Source: Muscardinus avellanarius
Lineage: Eukaryota; Chordata; Mammalia; Rodentia; Gliridae
Length of the DNA stretch: 64,000 nt
Assembly (NCBI GenBank): GCA_963383645.1
Contig: OY726572.1
Location: 26,232,792 to 26,296,791, forward strand
Direction: 5' to 3'
The notes under the pieces: generated by a model
What the model was told of the DNA's origin: nothing
Seen by the model: only the letters and a program-made list of their open reading frames with translations
Databases searched by the model: none
Made by a program: the position numbers and the translations under genes
In this document: positions 14,101-22,980 of the stretch, one piece after another
Numbering within the stretch: the stretch's first letter is position 1
How the letters are laid out: every line of letters starts with the position of its first letter

Positions 14101-17100
14101 AATAACAGTAAGATAATAGTTGTATAGGCTCTGATATGTGCAAATGTTACTTTTCTAACCATTACTGGAATATTTTTGTTGGTTGACTGGTTCTATAAGT
14201 CCTACTTAATTCTAGAGATTGTAGCTTCTCTTCATTGTGAGTTATAATTGTACGCATGGACCAGGTGGGGATGATGTTCCTCCAGCAGGGCCACTTCTCT
14301 AAATTGTGACAGGGCGCAAGCCGAGACAAAAGGCTGGTTTAAAATTCATTTAGATGCGCCGGGCGTGGTGGCGCATGCTTGTAATCCCCGCGCTTGGGAG
14401 GGGAGACAGGAGGATCGTGCAGGTTCAAAGCCAGCCTCACTGGCTTAAGAGACTCTGTTTCCAAATAAAAATATAAGAAATAGGTCTGGGAGTGTAGCCC
14501 GGAGGTAGAAGGGCTTCCAAGAACCCCAGTACCCAGTACCACCAAAAAAAAAAAAAAATTCATTTGGAGATCTCAGGACCATTGTGGGAAGCGTATTTTT
14601 CCGTCCTAGAGTATTCATATTTTATTTTTATTTCCTCAGACAACACCACCCCATGTTATTGGTCAGCTGGATAAACTTATCAGAGAGGTAAGATTGAATA
14701 GTAAATAAAATCATTTTAATTTATGTTAGAAATTAGAAGTGTGTGTATATAATAATACTTTACTGAACCTTACCCAGAATCTTACTCTAGGAGAGTTTGT
14801 TCTTTGTAATAACACAGCAAGGATCATACTAGCAAAAATGGAGCGATTTGAGGAATTGCTCAGTTTAGAAGACAAATTCATTTTCAAAAAAGCGTAGACT
14901 GGACTCGTCTGAAGGCCGCCTGGTTAGCTATAGAAATGCTGTGATTTTCTGACTGTTCAAATCTAGAATTTTGTGAAGTCAAAATCTAATTTTGCTGGTT
15001 AGTTATTTCACCACCAAAAACCATGTTCTGTGGACTTTCTGTAACAAATTTCAGCCTGCTGCCTGATATAGAAATAATTGAAATGTTTATATTTTGGTAC
15101 TATTCTGTTTTTTCCTGCATAAATTTTTTCTATTTTTTTATTGGTACATTCTAGTCCTATATCTTAATGGAGCACAAGATGGCAGAGGCACACATGCACA
15201 CAATATTTTGGCACTGTTTTAAACTCTTGTCTGCAGTATCACAAGGGCCACTTCTGCCAGCCTAACTGTCTGCCTGTCTCTGCTGGTGAGGCCTGGCCTC
15301 ACGCTCCGGGCGGCCAAGGCGCGGGCCTCACACTTTACATCTAGCCTGAAATTTCCTGAAAGCCCACATATAAGCAGCAAAGTGTTGAGCAGAGATTTGT
15401 TTTGTAAGGGAATCCAGAGAAAACAATGATAAGGAAACATGTCTATACCACTTACACCATATTGACGTCATCAAAAGAGGCCTACCCTGGTTGAAGTTGG
15501 GGGTTGAGTTTAAGACTGAGCAGTCGTGGCCTGACTCTGGAGGGACTGGGAGCCTTGAGTCAGTACTGACCAAGCTGAAGCGGTGCCCTGGGTGGGCTGG
15601 CACTTCTTTGGCCAATACGCATCCTCGTGTAGTTTGGCCCTATCGTTTCTAGGCATAGATCTACGTTATAATGTTACTGGACTCTGTTGGATATGCCAAA
15701 TACAGACAAGCCTGATAACCTATTTCTGTGTTTTCGATTAGGTATCTACCTTAGATGGAGTTTTAGAAGTCCGAAATGAGCATTTTTGGACCCTAGGTTT
15801 TGGCTCACTGGTATGCTTTCTAAATATTACTTTAGTTATATTTTGGTTGTTGCTCTTTATTTGTTTGTTTGTTTGTTTGCTTGCTTGCTTGTTTTTTGGT
15901 ACTGAGGATGGAACCCAGGGACATTCTGCCTCCAAGGTACATCTTCAGCTGTATGTTTTTTTATTTTGAAACAGGGTCTCACTAAGTTCCCCAAAGCATC
16001 ACTAAGTTGCTGAGGCTGTCCTTGAACCAGTAATCCTCCCATCTCAGCCTCCCAAGTACTAGGATTACGGTATGTCCCACCATGTCCAGCAGTTTTTATT
16101 TTATCTATTTATTTGTTTGTTTATTTATTATTTTTGCGGGTCTGGAGATGGAACCCAGGGGCATCCAACCTCCAAGCTACACCCCCTGCCCTATTTTTTG
16201 TGTGTGGTACTGGGGATGGAACCCAGAGGCTTTCTACCTTCGGGCTATACTCCCAGACCCATTTTTATATTTTATTTGGAAACAGGGTCTCACTAAGTTG
16301 CTGAGAGCCTCACTAAGTAGCTGAGGCTGGCTTTGAATCTGTGCGATCCTCCTGTCTCAGCCTTCCAAGCATGGGGATTACAAGCGTGCACCACCACACC
16401 CAGCTCCCCTGCCCTATTTTTTATTCTTTATTTTGAAACCGGGTCTCACTAAGTTGCAGAAGGCCTAAGTAGCTGAGGCTGTCCATGAACCACGATCCTC
16501 CAGTCTCAGCCTCCCGAATGCTGGGATTACAAGTGTGCGCCACCATGCCTGGCTTTATTCTTTATTTTGAAACAGGGTCTCACTAAGTTGTAGAGGGCCT
16601 CACTTAAACAGCTGAGGCTGGCCGAGAACATGGATCTTCCTGTTTAAGCCTTCCAAGTACTGGGATTACAAGTGTGCACCACTATACCTAGCTATGGATT
16701 TATTTTTTTTATACCAGAGGTGTTCTACCTCTTAGCTACAACCCCTGTCTGATATTTATTTATCAATTTATTAATTAATTTATTTATTTATTTATTTATT
16801 GGTGGTACTGGGGTTCCTGGAAGCCCTTCTACCTCTGGGCTACACTCCCAGACCTATTTTTACATTTTTATTTGGAAACAGGGTCTCCTAAGCCAGCGCG
16901 TGCGGCTGGCTTAGAACCTGCACGATCCTCCTGTCTCTGCCTCCCAAGCGTGGGGATTACAAGCGTGCGCCACCACGCCTGGCTTGTCTGTTTTATTTTT
17001 TATTTGGAAATAAAAGTCTCACTAAACTGCTGACACTGGCTGCAAACCTGTGATTCTCCTGTGTCAGCCTCCCAAGTACTGAGATTATAGGCATGCTCCA

Positions 17101-19274
17101 GTGTACCTGCCTTTTTTTTTTTTTTCCTCAGTATTGGGGATAGAACCCAGGGCATTCTACTTCCGAGCTACACCCCTAGCCCTATTTTTTATTCTTTATT
17201 TTTGAAACAGGGTCTCCTGAGTTGCAAAGGGCCTAAGTAACTGAAGCTGTCCTCAAATCACAATCCTTCTGTCTCAGCCTCCCTAATGCTGGGAATCACA
17301 AGCGTGCACCAACCAACCACCAAACAACCACACCCAACTTGGGTTTTTTGTTTGTTTGTTTGTTTGTTTTGTTGTTGTTGTTGTTTTTACTGGTGGTACT
17401 GGGGGTGGAACCCAGAGGCTTTCTACTTCCAAGCTATACTCCCAGACCTATTTTATATTTTGTTTGGAAACAAGGTCTCACTAACTTGCCGAGAGCCTCA
17501 CTAAGTAGCTGAGGCTGGCTTCGAATCTGTGCGATCCTTCTGTCACAGCCTCCCAAGTACTGTGATTACAAGTGTGTGCCACTATGCCTGGCTAAAAATA
17601 TTATTTAACAAGCTAAGTTGGGCTGGGTGTGGTGGCTCACACTTGTAATCACAGTGCTTGGGATGCTGAGACAGAAGGATTGCACAGGTTCGAAGCCAGC
17701 CTCAGCTACTTAGTGAGACCCTGTTTCTATATAAAATATAAAATAGGTCTGGAGTATAGCCCGGAGGTAGGAAAGCCCTGGATTCCACCCCCAGTACCAC
17801 AAAAAAGAAAATATATATGTATATCTATTTTTTGTGTGTGTGTGGGTCTGGGGATGGAACCCAGGGGCATTCAACCTCTGAGCTACACCCCCTGCCCTAT
17901 TTTTTATTCTTTTTTTTTTTTTTTTTTTTTTTTTGGTGGTACTGGGGTTCCTGGAAGCCCTTCTACCTCGGGGCTACACTCCCAGACCTATTTTTACATT
18001 TTCATTTTGGAAACAGGGTCTCCTAAGCCAGCGCGCGGCTGGCTTCTAACCTGCGCAATCCTCCTGTCTCTGCCTCCCAAGCGCGGGGATTACAAGCGTG
18101 CGCCACCACGCCCGGCTTTATTCTTTATTTTGAAACTGGGTCTCACTGAGTTGCAGAGGACCTCACTAAGTAGCTGAGGCTGTCCGCGAACCAGGATCCT
18201 CCAGTCTCAGCCTCCCGAATGCTGGGATTACAAGCGTGTGCCACTACACCTGGCTATGTATATATTTTTTTAACAGTCATAAATTATTGTGTTAACTTTT
18301 TATATTCCTAATCTCCAGTAAGTAGTCTTTAAGAAATAAGCTTTCTCTTATTTTAAAGAATATAACCAGTATTAACTAAGTTATAAATCATATATATATA
18401 TGTGTATATATATATATTTGTGTGTGTGTATGTGTGCGCGCGCACGCGTGCGCGCATGTGTGTATGTGTGTGTGTATGTGTGTGTTGTGTGTGTGTGTGT
18501 GAGACTGGGGATGGAACCCAGGGGGTTTCTACTTTCAAGTGACACCCCCAGCCCTATATTTTCCTATTTATTTTTGAAACAGGTCTCACTGAGTTGCAGA
18601 GGGCCTCACTAAGTAGCTGAGGCCATCCGTGAACCGCAATCCTCCTGTCTCAGCCTCCCAAATGCTGGGATTACAAGCGTGCGCCACCATGCTGGGCTTT
18701 AAGTAAAACATTTCTAATGGAATTTTCAATAGTATTATTCTGAGCGCTCTTTTTCTTATGATTTTGCCCCTTTTAGGCTGGATCAGTGCATGTAAGAATT
18801 CGACGAGATGCAAATGAACAAATGGTCCTTGCCCACGTGACCAACAGGCTGTATACTCTCGTGTCTACTCTGACGGTTCAGATTTTCAAGGACGATTGGA
18901 TTAGGCCCGCCTTGGTGTCTGGGCCTGCCGCAGCCAATGTCCTCAACTTCTCAGACCATCACATAATCCCAGTGCCTCTTTTAAAGACTGATGACTTGAA
19001 CCCTGTCACATCAACTCCAGCCAAACCTAGTAGTCCTCCTCCGGAATTTTCATTTAACACCCCTGGAAAAAATGTGAACCCCGTTATTCTTCTAAACACA
19101 CAGACCAGGCCTTATGGTTTGGGTCTTAATCATGGACACACACCCTCTAGCAGCACACTTAATCAAGGACTTCGAGTTCCAGGAATTGGAGCAACCCAAG
19201 GATTCAGGACTGATTTTACAAATATACCGAGTAGATATGGCAGTAACAATAGAATTGGACAACCAAGACCGTGA
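576..19274 (+). CDS. SLC30A6: SLC30A6 (ZnT6), 3' nine coding exons, 5' part outside window
   Basis: Member of the cation diffusion facilitator family. ZnT6 is known to form a heterodimer with ZnT5 in the early secretory pathway and to act as a regulatory rather than transporting subunit. Exons: 576-656, 1369-1404, 2571-2666, 7855-7903, 8831-8950, 11998-12100, 14640-14687, 15742-15810, 18777-19274. All have AG/GT borders and the reading frame is continuous across every junction, giving 1100 nt, about 366 codons. Human ZnT6 has 461 residues, so the window starts near residue 96 (transmembrane helix 3, FERLEVLAVFAS). Later helices lie in LIDLAGAFALCITYMLIEI and the following exon. The cytosolic domain is in the last two exons, with a Pro/Ser-rich tail ending GQPRP. 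In helix 5 the zinc-site HxxxD of transporting relatives reads FVLID, so the histidine is absent, as expected for ZnT6. No stop or frameshift was seen. Confidence 0.97.
822..1063 (-). mobile_element. Composite SINE with (TTTTA)n tail
   Basis: A reversed dimer. The tail has become TTTTA pentamers (about 820-862). The body runs from gtggtactgggg to caccacacccggct. Confidence 0.9.
1369..1404 (+). CDS. SLC30A6: SLC30A6 36-bp exon
   Basis: A very short exon between ttttag and gtaaga encoding AERFLEQPEIH plus two split codons. It keeps phase with both neighbours. Confidence 0.92.
1580..1796 (-). mobile_element. Composite SINE
   Basis: A reversed dimer ending ccaccacgcccggct, moderately diverged. 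Confidence 0.88.
2200..2448 (+). mobile_element. Composite SINE
   Basis: A forward dimer from cgcgcgtggtggcgcac to a pure A tail followed by GAAA repeats. Confidence 0.9.
2571..2666 (+). CDS. SLC30A6: SLC30A6 exon, helix 4 region
   Basis: The exon begins after ctttttag and ends before gtatgt. It encodes GRLLVGTFVALSFNLFTML and then the conserved loop RNKPFAYVSE. Confidence 0.94.
2745..3643. mobile_element. Nested SINE complex with tail-to-tail inverted pair
   Basis: (GT)n at 2745-2790 is the tail of a reversed SINE whose body is split between 2790-2860 and 3322-3460. Between the two parts lie a forward copy (2883-3118, tail (AAT)n) and a reversed copy (3121-3321) of the same young subfamily, tail to tail. 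A further partial reversed copy with its own GT tail follows at 3473-3643. Confidence 0.88.
3805..4340 (+). mobile_element. Three forward SINE copies or parts
   Basis: About 3812-3928 (head only), 3929-4075 (head plus linker) and 4075-4340 (dimer with two second-half units). All are diverged and arranged in series. Confidence 0.8.
4504..5104. mobile_element. SINE cluster
   Basis: A reversed copy at 4504-4697. A forward young copy at 4756-4936 is flanked by aaaatccgggggc / aaaatctgggggc. The remainder of the reversed host continues to 5104. Confidence 0.85.
5263..6102 (-). mobile_element. Four consecutive reversed SINEs
   Basis: Copies at about 5263-5485, 5500-5611 (body internally deleted), 5640-5841 and 5881-6102. 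Each starts with a T-rich tail and ends at a cccggct-like head. Confidence 0.88.
6331..6718 (+). mobile_element. SINE inserted in SINE
   Basis: The host copy is split into 6331-6438 and 6640-6718 (its tail is (GT)n). The guest at 6439-6632 belongs to the ggcttccaga subfamily with an AAAT tail. Confidence 0.85.
6783..6850 (-). mobile_element. ID-like tRNA-derived SINE
   Basis: A reversed single ID unit: gaggattgaactaaaggcctcttgcatgctagacaagcattc and then the box-A end. The monomer is without the 7SL-type head. Confidence 0.75.
6993..7208 (+). mobile_element. Composite SINE
   Basis: A forward dimer from ggtgggcatggtagtg to ccagtaccac and an A-rich tail. Confidence 0.88.
7225..7440 (-). mobile_element. 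Ancient MIR remnant
   Basis: The sequence follows the reversed MIR consensus: acaccttctgtatgccggcc, ttgaggcactgagag, then gaagtcacacatctagtta and gggatttgaagccaggt. It is old and diverged. Confidence 0.75.
7855..7903 (+). CDS. SLC30A6: SLC30A6 49-bp exon
   Basis: The exon lies after tttaaag and before gtaaga and encodes ASTSWLQEHVADLSR. It is preceded by a 5.2-kb intron filled with SINEs. Confidence 0.93.
7956..8664. mobile_element. Three SINEs around intronic spacer
   Basis: A forward copy at 7956-8168, a reversed copy at 8240-8454 and a reversed young copy at 8480-8664 with a TTTTG tail. All lie between two SLC30A6 exons. Confidence 0.87.
8831..8950 (+). CDS. SLC30A6: SLC30A6 exon, helix 5
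   Basis: The exon follows ttcatag and precedes gtaagt. It encodes LCGIIPGLSSIFLPRMNPF and then the helix LIDLAGAFALCITYMLIEI. The FVLID stretch is where ion-transporting relatives carry HxxxD. Confidence 0.95.
9255..9468 (+). mobile_element. Composite SINE with clear TSD
   Basis: A forward copy flanked by aaagtctcttagga on both sides. Confidence 0.9.
9732..9954 (+). mobile_element. Composite SINE
   Basis: A forward copy with a long pure A tail. The flanks ttatgctttccta and ttatgccttcctg look like its target duplication. Confidence 0.88.
10206..10498 (-). mobile_element. L1 3' UTR part of U6-L1 chimera
   Basis: The sequence is homologous to the L1 3' end at 24707-25119 (shared taatatg-cc-aa-ctaggga, gtggaatcccaggta-like and atggaggggaaat segments) and ends in an A-rich tail. 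The whole chimera is flanked by ctagttaaaacctt at 10191-10204 and 10605-10618. Confidence 0.9.
10499..10605 (-). pseudogene. U6 snRNA pseudogene, 5' part of a U6-L1 chimera
   Basis: Reverse-complement reading gives a full-length U6: the 5' end, GGCAGCACATATACTAAAAT, the ACAGAGAAGATTAGC core, the gcgcaaggatgacacgc stem region, and a 3' end ttccatattttt. About six substitutions are visible against the mammalian U6 I know. No U6-type PSE/TATA promoter precedes it, because the upstream sequence is old L1. The U6 3' end runs directly into an L1 3' end, so this is a retrotransposed chimera and not a working gene. Confidence 0.93.
10651..10850 (+). mobile_element. Young SINE with TSD
   Basis: A forward copy with tail (CAAA)n. 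It is flanked by gctctgtaca and tctctgtaca. Confidence 0.88.
11141..11350 (-). mobile_element. Young SINE next to (AT)n
   Basis: A reversed copy with a T tail directly after an AT run at about 11110-11140. It ends gccaccacgcctggct. Confidence 0.88.
11436..11651 (+). mobile_element. Composite SINE with TSD
   Basis: A forward copy of the aggtcaaa...ccagaccc subfamily. The flanks are aaattactagtt on both sides. Confidence 0.9.
11998..12100 (+). CDS. SLC30A6: SLC30A6 exon, helix 6
   Basis: The exon follows cttttag and precedes gtaggt. It encodes YFAVDTASAIAIALMTFG and then TMYPMSVYSGKVLLQ, the last helix and the start of the cytosolic domain. Confidence 0.95.
12334..13046 (+). mobile_element. 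Four forward SINE copies in series
   Basis: Copies at about 12334-12550, 12553-12689, 12691-12900 and 12903-13046. The last is cut at its linker (agggctggg) by the retrosequence that follows and resumes at 13571. Confidence 0.85.
13047..13570 (+). mobile_element. Processed retrosequence of unknown source, inserted in a SINE
   Basis: A 524-bp block splits a SINE. The split point is repeated as aaaaa(a/g)tagggctggg at 13031-13046 and 13571-13586. The block ends with AATAAA (about 13541), then gtgtgacatac and an A-rich run, so it looks like an L1-mobilised cDNA. I do not recognise the gene, and no long frame exists. The last about 120 bp resemble an ancient hAT-type DNA transposon (gggccaaac, acctgttttgtatggtcc, catgagc and tttaaatggttg). 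Confidence 0.7.
13830..14095 (-). mobile_element. SINE followed by ID unit
   Basis: A reversed SINE at 13830-14020 flanked by gtctttttgtcttttt on both sides. It landed beside a reversed ID monomer (about 14034-14095, ggggatcaaacccagggc). Confidence 0.85.
14356..14561 (+). mobile_element. Young SINE with TSD
   Basis: A forward copy with flanks aaaattcatttaga and aaaattcatttgga. It ends about 80 bp before an SLC30A6 exon. Confidence 0.9.
14640..14687 (+). CDS. SLC30A6: SLC30A6 48-bp exon
   Basis: Sixteen whole codons, TTPPHVIGQLDKLIRE, between cctcag and gtaaga. Confidence 0.94.
14700..15741. other. SLC30A6 intron, mostly unique
   Basis: No SINE or exon seen. The 15200-15650 part is more GC-rich than its surroundings and has short open frames, but none resembles a protein I know. 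Confidence 0.5.
15742..15810 (+). CDS. SLC30A6: SLC30A6 69-bp exon
   Basis: Twenty-three whole codons (VSTLDGVLEVRNEHFWTLGF and onward) between gattag and gtatgc. This is part of the C-terminal cytosolic domain. Confidence 0.94.
15857..17110 (-). mobile_element. Dense nest of reversed SINEs
   Basis: Copies at 15857-16090, a host at 16091-16199 plus 16405-16553 with guest 16200-16404 (flanked by cccctgccctatttttt), a partial copy at 16555-16693, and a host at 16700-16760 plus 16984-17110 with guest 16761-16983 whose tail is (TTTA)n. Confidence 0.88.
17112..18254. mobile_element. SINE nest
   Basis: Reversed copies at 17112-17338 and 17385-17593 and a forward copy at 17619-17810. A reversed host at 17827-17910 plus 18117-18254 is split by a young reversed guest at 17911-18116. 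Confidence 0.88.
18390..18697 (-). mobile_element. SINE with AT/GT/GC microsatellite tail
   Basis: An alternating purine-pyrimidine run at 18390-18508 (ATATAT, TGTGTG, then gcgcgcgcacgcgtgcgcgc) leads directly into a reversed SINE body ending at 18697. The GC part could adopt Z-DNA. Confidence 0.85.
18777..19274 (+). CDS. SLC30A6: SLC30A6 terminal coding exon
   Basis: The exon begins after cttttag with AGSVHVRIRRDANEQMVLAH and ends at TGA (19272-19274) after IGQPRP. It encodes the end of the cytosolic domain and a disordered Pro/Ser/Asn-rich tail. From memory of the human protein, one residue is missing in the LLKTDDLN segment relative to human. Confidence 0.96.
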   Translation, partial: AGSVHVRIRRDANEQMVLAHVTNRLYTLVSTLTVQIFKDDWIRPALVSGPAAANVLNFSDHHIIPVPLLKTDDLNPVTSTPAKPSSPPPEFSFNTPGKNVNPVILLNTQTRPYGLGLNHGHTPSSSTLNQGLRVPGIGATQGFRTDFTNIPSRYGSNNRIGQPRP

Positions 19275-19548
19275 TTTACTCTAATTTATTTTTTTGAGGA
19301 ATATTGACTCCTTGGCTTCCAATATATTAAGTAGTTCAACTTCGCATTGACTGTTCAATCATGTACAGTACATGTTAGAGACTAGTAGGCTTGTTCACAT
19401 TCATGAAACCTATAAACTATATTTTTGTAAAATGTTTTTGTGGCAGTGAAATCCTTGTAAATGTTACAGTCTTTAGGCTTCCTTCTGAAAGCGATTCTCT
19501 GAATTTTAATTTTCCTATCTTTGGTTTTGTAGGACGGTAGTATGTTCT

Positions 19549-19736
19549 TTTTTTTTTTATTTTTTTGGAAGCTCTTCTACCTCCGGGCTACACTCCCAGA
19601 CCAATTTTTGCTTTTTTTTTTTTTTGGAAACAGGGTCTCCTAAGCCAGCGCGCGGGGCTGGCTTCGAACCTGTGCGATCCTCCTGTCTCTGCCTCCCAAG
19701 CGCGGGGATTACAAGCGTGCGCCACCACGCCCGGCC
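19549..19736 (-). mobile_element. Composite SINE inside SLC30A6 3' UTR
   Basis: A reversed B1-dID copy starting with a T-run and ending ccaccacgcccggc. It is flanked by the duplication cggtagtatgttct at 19535-19548 and 19737-19750. The T-run is split by about 55 bp of second-half sequence, so the copy is slightly shortened. Confidence 0.9.
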
Positions 19737-20270
19737 CGGTAGTATGTTCTGTATTGCCTTTATAAGAGAGCCACATGATGGAGTCAATCTGTCACTTTAC
19801 CAAGAATGCAATATTTTCTTCAGTGACATTTATAAACACGCTTTGTGAATAACATACATTTTAGGAAAGGAAAAAAAATACCCGCATGAAAAGTAAAAGT
19901 CTTTGTAGTTTTTCCAACCTTAATTGATAGATTTTTCTTTTAAGTCCTCCTGAATTATTCTTGTAAAGTAAAAGCAAAATTTTTTTTATCAGAAACTTTG
20001 GGACAGACACATTCTACTATCTAGCACAATTTAAATTTTTTAATTATCAGTGTTTTTTAAAATTTTTTCTCATTTACAATTTTTAGTATATTTATGAATA
20101 ATGCATTATTTTCAGTGTTTTATTTGGTTAAATGAGTACCAAACCTTTGGTGAAATGCAGTGAGAGAATTGCAGTTTTTTATGTGATATTTGATCAAATA
20201 CTGACATGATAATGAATTTTATCTTTTTGTCACATTTTAGTTAGTGGACTTTGAAATTTCTCATTTTATT

Positions 20271-20276
20271 AATAAA
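20271..20276 (+). terminator. SLC30A6: SLC30A6 polyadenylation signal
   Basis: Canonical AATAAA about 1 kb after the stop in unique AT-rich sequence. It is the first canonical signal I noticed downstream of the stop. Confidence 0.7.
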
Positions 20277-20368
20277 ATATATCAAATGAATTACCAAAAT
20301 ATATGGAATTCCACACATCATATGGAATTTGATATGTTTTTAAATTTATATAAAGAATTGTTTTTACC

Positions 20369-20508
20369 AGGGGTACTGGGGATTGAGCCCAGGGCATTCT
20401 ACCTCTGAGCTATACCCCCAACCCTTATTTTTTTAAATTCTGAAACAGTCTCACCAAGTTCTGAGAGTGGCCTGAAATCTGCTCTCCATGTGTCACTGTA
20501 CCTGGCTT
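20369..20508 (-). mobile_element. Partial reversed SINE
   Basis: The second half plus a shortened head, diverged. It begins about 80 bp after the SLC30A6 poly(A) site. Confidence 0.75.
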
Positions 20509-20677
20509 GCATAAGAATTTGACTATAGGTTATATAATTGTGCCAAAGTGTAATGGACCTTAGATTATAAGACACAGTTTTCTTAAGCATTAAGTGGACA
20601 ATTTCTGACTTGTCAAAAATAGTGAATTGTTAACTGAACAGTATGAAAATCATGTAGATTTTAATTTTTGGATGTTA

Positions 20678-20892
20678 GCCGGGCATGGTGGTGCACGCTT
20701 GCAATCCCCGCCCTTGGGAGGCTGAGACAGGAGGATCGCGCAGGTTCGAAGCCAGCCTCAGCTACTTAGTGAGGCTCTCAGCAACTCAGTGAGACCCTGT
20801 TTCCAAAAATAGGTCTGGGAGTATAGCCCGGAGGTAGAAGGCCTCTGGGTTCCACCCCCAGTACCACACACACACAAAAAAAATAAATAAAA
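20678..20892 (+). mobile_element. Young SINE with TSD
   Basis: A forward copy with tail CACACACA then A-rich. The flanks are taatttttggatg and taatttttgcatg. Confidence 0.9.
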
Positions 20893-21177
20893 ATAATTTT
20901 TGCATGTTTTCCAAATCCAGACTTTAATGACATTCCAACATGACCAGTATTACTTCCAAAAAGCATAACATGCAGCAGTGTACACTATCTAAGAGGCTTC
21001 ATTTTGTTTTATCGTGAGTACGAATGGATTCCGCTTTCCTTGAATCCAGTGGTTCTGGAGATTTACGGCCTTCCCAGTCATCAGCCAGCTATCTAGAAAA
21101 GATTTGTGTTGATGTAGAATTTGCAACAGTGTCTTCAACTCTTTTAAGTAGGAACAACCCTTCCAAACACTCTTTTT

Positions 21178-21583
21178 AGCCGGGCGTGGTAATCCCAGTA
21201 CTTGGGAGGCTGAGACAGGAGGACTGCAGGTTCAAGGACAGCCTCAGCAAGTGGTGAGGTAGTGAGATTCTCATTAACCTAGTGAGACCCTGTTTCAAAA
21301 TATAAAAATAAAAATAGGGCTGGAGATGTAGCTCAGAGATAGAATGCCCCTGGGTTCAATCCCTAGAACCAAATACACATACAAAAATCCAGAGCTGGGT
21401 GTGGTGGTGCACACTTGTAATCCCAGTACTTGGGAGGCTGAGACAGGAGGATCGAAGGTTTCAGGACAGGCTCAACAAGTAGTGAGACTCATCAACCTAG
21501 TGAGATCCTGTTTCCAAACAAACAGGGATAGGGTATAGCCTGGAGATAGAATGCTTCTGGGCTCCATTCTCAATAAAAAAAGA
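21178..21583 (+). mobile_element. Two forward SINEs in tandem
   Basis: About 21178-21388 (head partly deleted) and 21391-21583. Confidence 0.85.
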
Positions 21584-21876
21584 AAACAACTCTTTCTTCC
21601 CAGTGTAATAACATCCAGAAAGCCATTTCTGTCAAGCAGAATTGTCATCTGTGGTAGTAAGTGACCATGTTCTACTGTTTGCTTAGTGATGCCATTATCT
21701 TTGACATCTGCAACCCTGTTTTGAGCATTGGACATGCTGAAGAAATACAGCCAGCTCTACCTTATTACCAGAGAAAATGGAAGTTTGTACACTGTGAGAG
21801 AGAAGGCAGCCTTCTCTTTTCCATTTTCTTATTTTCTCCAATTTTCTCCATATGACTATTCCTGTTTCACACACTC

Positions 21877-21953
21877 TCTCTTCTCTCTCTCTCTTCTCTC
21901 TTCTCTCTTCTCTCTTCTCTCTTCTCTCTTCTCTCTTCTCTCTTCTCTCTTCT

Positions 21954-22003
<50 letters not shown>

Positions 22004-22212
22004 CTCTCTCTCTCTCTCTCCTTTGAGCTTTGAGGTACTAGGGATTGAACCCAGGAGCATTCTATCTCTAAGCCACACCCCAGCCCTCTTTTTTTTTTTT
22101 TTTTTCCCCTTCATTTTGAAGCAGGGTCTAAGTAGCAGAAGCTGCCATGAACCTGCTATCCTCCTGCCTTAGCCTCCCAAGTACTGGAATTTCGAGTACG
22201 CCATGCCCAGCT
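21877..22212 (-). mobile_element. SINE with (TTCTCTC)n / (TC)n tail
   Basis: A pyrimidine tract of about 140 bp at 21877-22020, made of ttctctc heptamers then TC dimers. It abuts a reversed SINE body at 22033-22212. Confidence 0.85.
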
Positions 22213-22336
22213 GTATTCCTGTTTGTGACCTACTATCACAGAATGATTTTTCTTCCATTGTCCTCTAAATGTGATTCAGAGTCATGCATGAGGTCCAGAG
22301 AACTCTGTACTGAGTGATGGTTGAGAGGTGTGCGTT

Positions 22337-22408
22337 GGGGCTGGGGATGTAGCTCTTGCCTAGGATGCCGGAGGCCCTGGGTTCAATCCCCAGCACCACA
22401 AAAAGAAA
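22337..22408 (+). mobile_element. ID element
   Basis: A tRNA-derived monomer: ggggctggggatgtagctc to ggttcaatccccagcaccac, then A-rich. Confidence 0.85.
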
Positions 22409-22459
22409 CTAGAAAAGAGATACATGCTACTACTTCATACACGTCTTTTCCATCCCCAT

Positions 22460-22601
22460 GGCCCTATTTTTTATTTTGAAACAAGGTCTTGCTAGGTTGC
22501 TGACAGCCTAAGTCGATGAGGCTGGCTTCAAACTTGCAATCCTCCTGTCTCAGCCTCCCAAGTACTGGGATTATTACAGGCATTCGCCACCACACCCAGC
22601 T
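22460..22601 (-). mobile_element. Partial reversed SINE
   Basis: Head half only, ending gccaccacacccagct. Confidence 0.8.
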
Positions 22602-22980
22602 TCTGTAGGAATTTAAAGTTCTCAGGTACCAGAGTTCTTTGCGAGGTCCTGTGCAGCTGTCCTGCCAAAGGTACCTTAATCCCCACCTACACTCCTTAAG
22701 AGAGGACACACAGAGTTGCCTATGGTGTGGGAAGGGATTGGCCCTACTTGCTAAAAAGCCATAATGCCTGCTGTTGCAAGTGACCTTGGCCCATTATATA
22801 GAGAAGTCTTCCTTGCCAAGCTCTGACTAGCTTCTGGATACAAAAATAAGGAATATGGCCAGCAGAGGCCTATACACAGCAGCCTTACTAGTACACCTTG
22901 CCATAGGATCACTTGGCACTAGACAAAGAAGGACAGTAGTTAGATTAGGTCCATTGTTTGTGATTAAGAGTGAGCTCCAG

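Larger units (their letters stand above)
19275..20295 (+). other. SLC30A6: SLC30A6 3' UTR
   Basis: An AT-rich stretch without open frames between the stop codon and an AATAAA at 20271-20276. It is interrupted by one inverted SINE at 19549-19736. The end point assumes cleavage 10-25 nt after the signal. Confidence 0.75.

Noticed and set aside
13554..14102. 182-codon open frame on the plus strand
   Set aside because: It runs through the remnant of one SINE, unique intron and another SINE. It has no splice or promoter support and shows the same SINE-derived phrases.
21877..22020. CRISPR-like regular repeat array
   Set aside because: The units are 7-bp pyrimidine microsatellite repeats without spacers in a mammalian genome.
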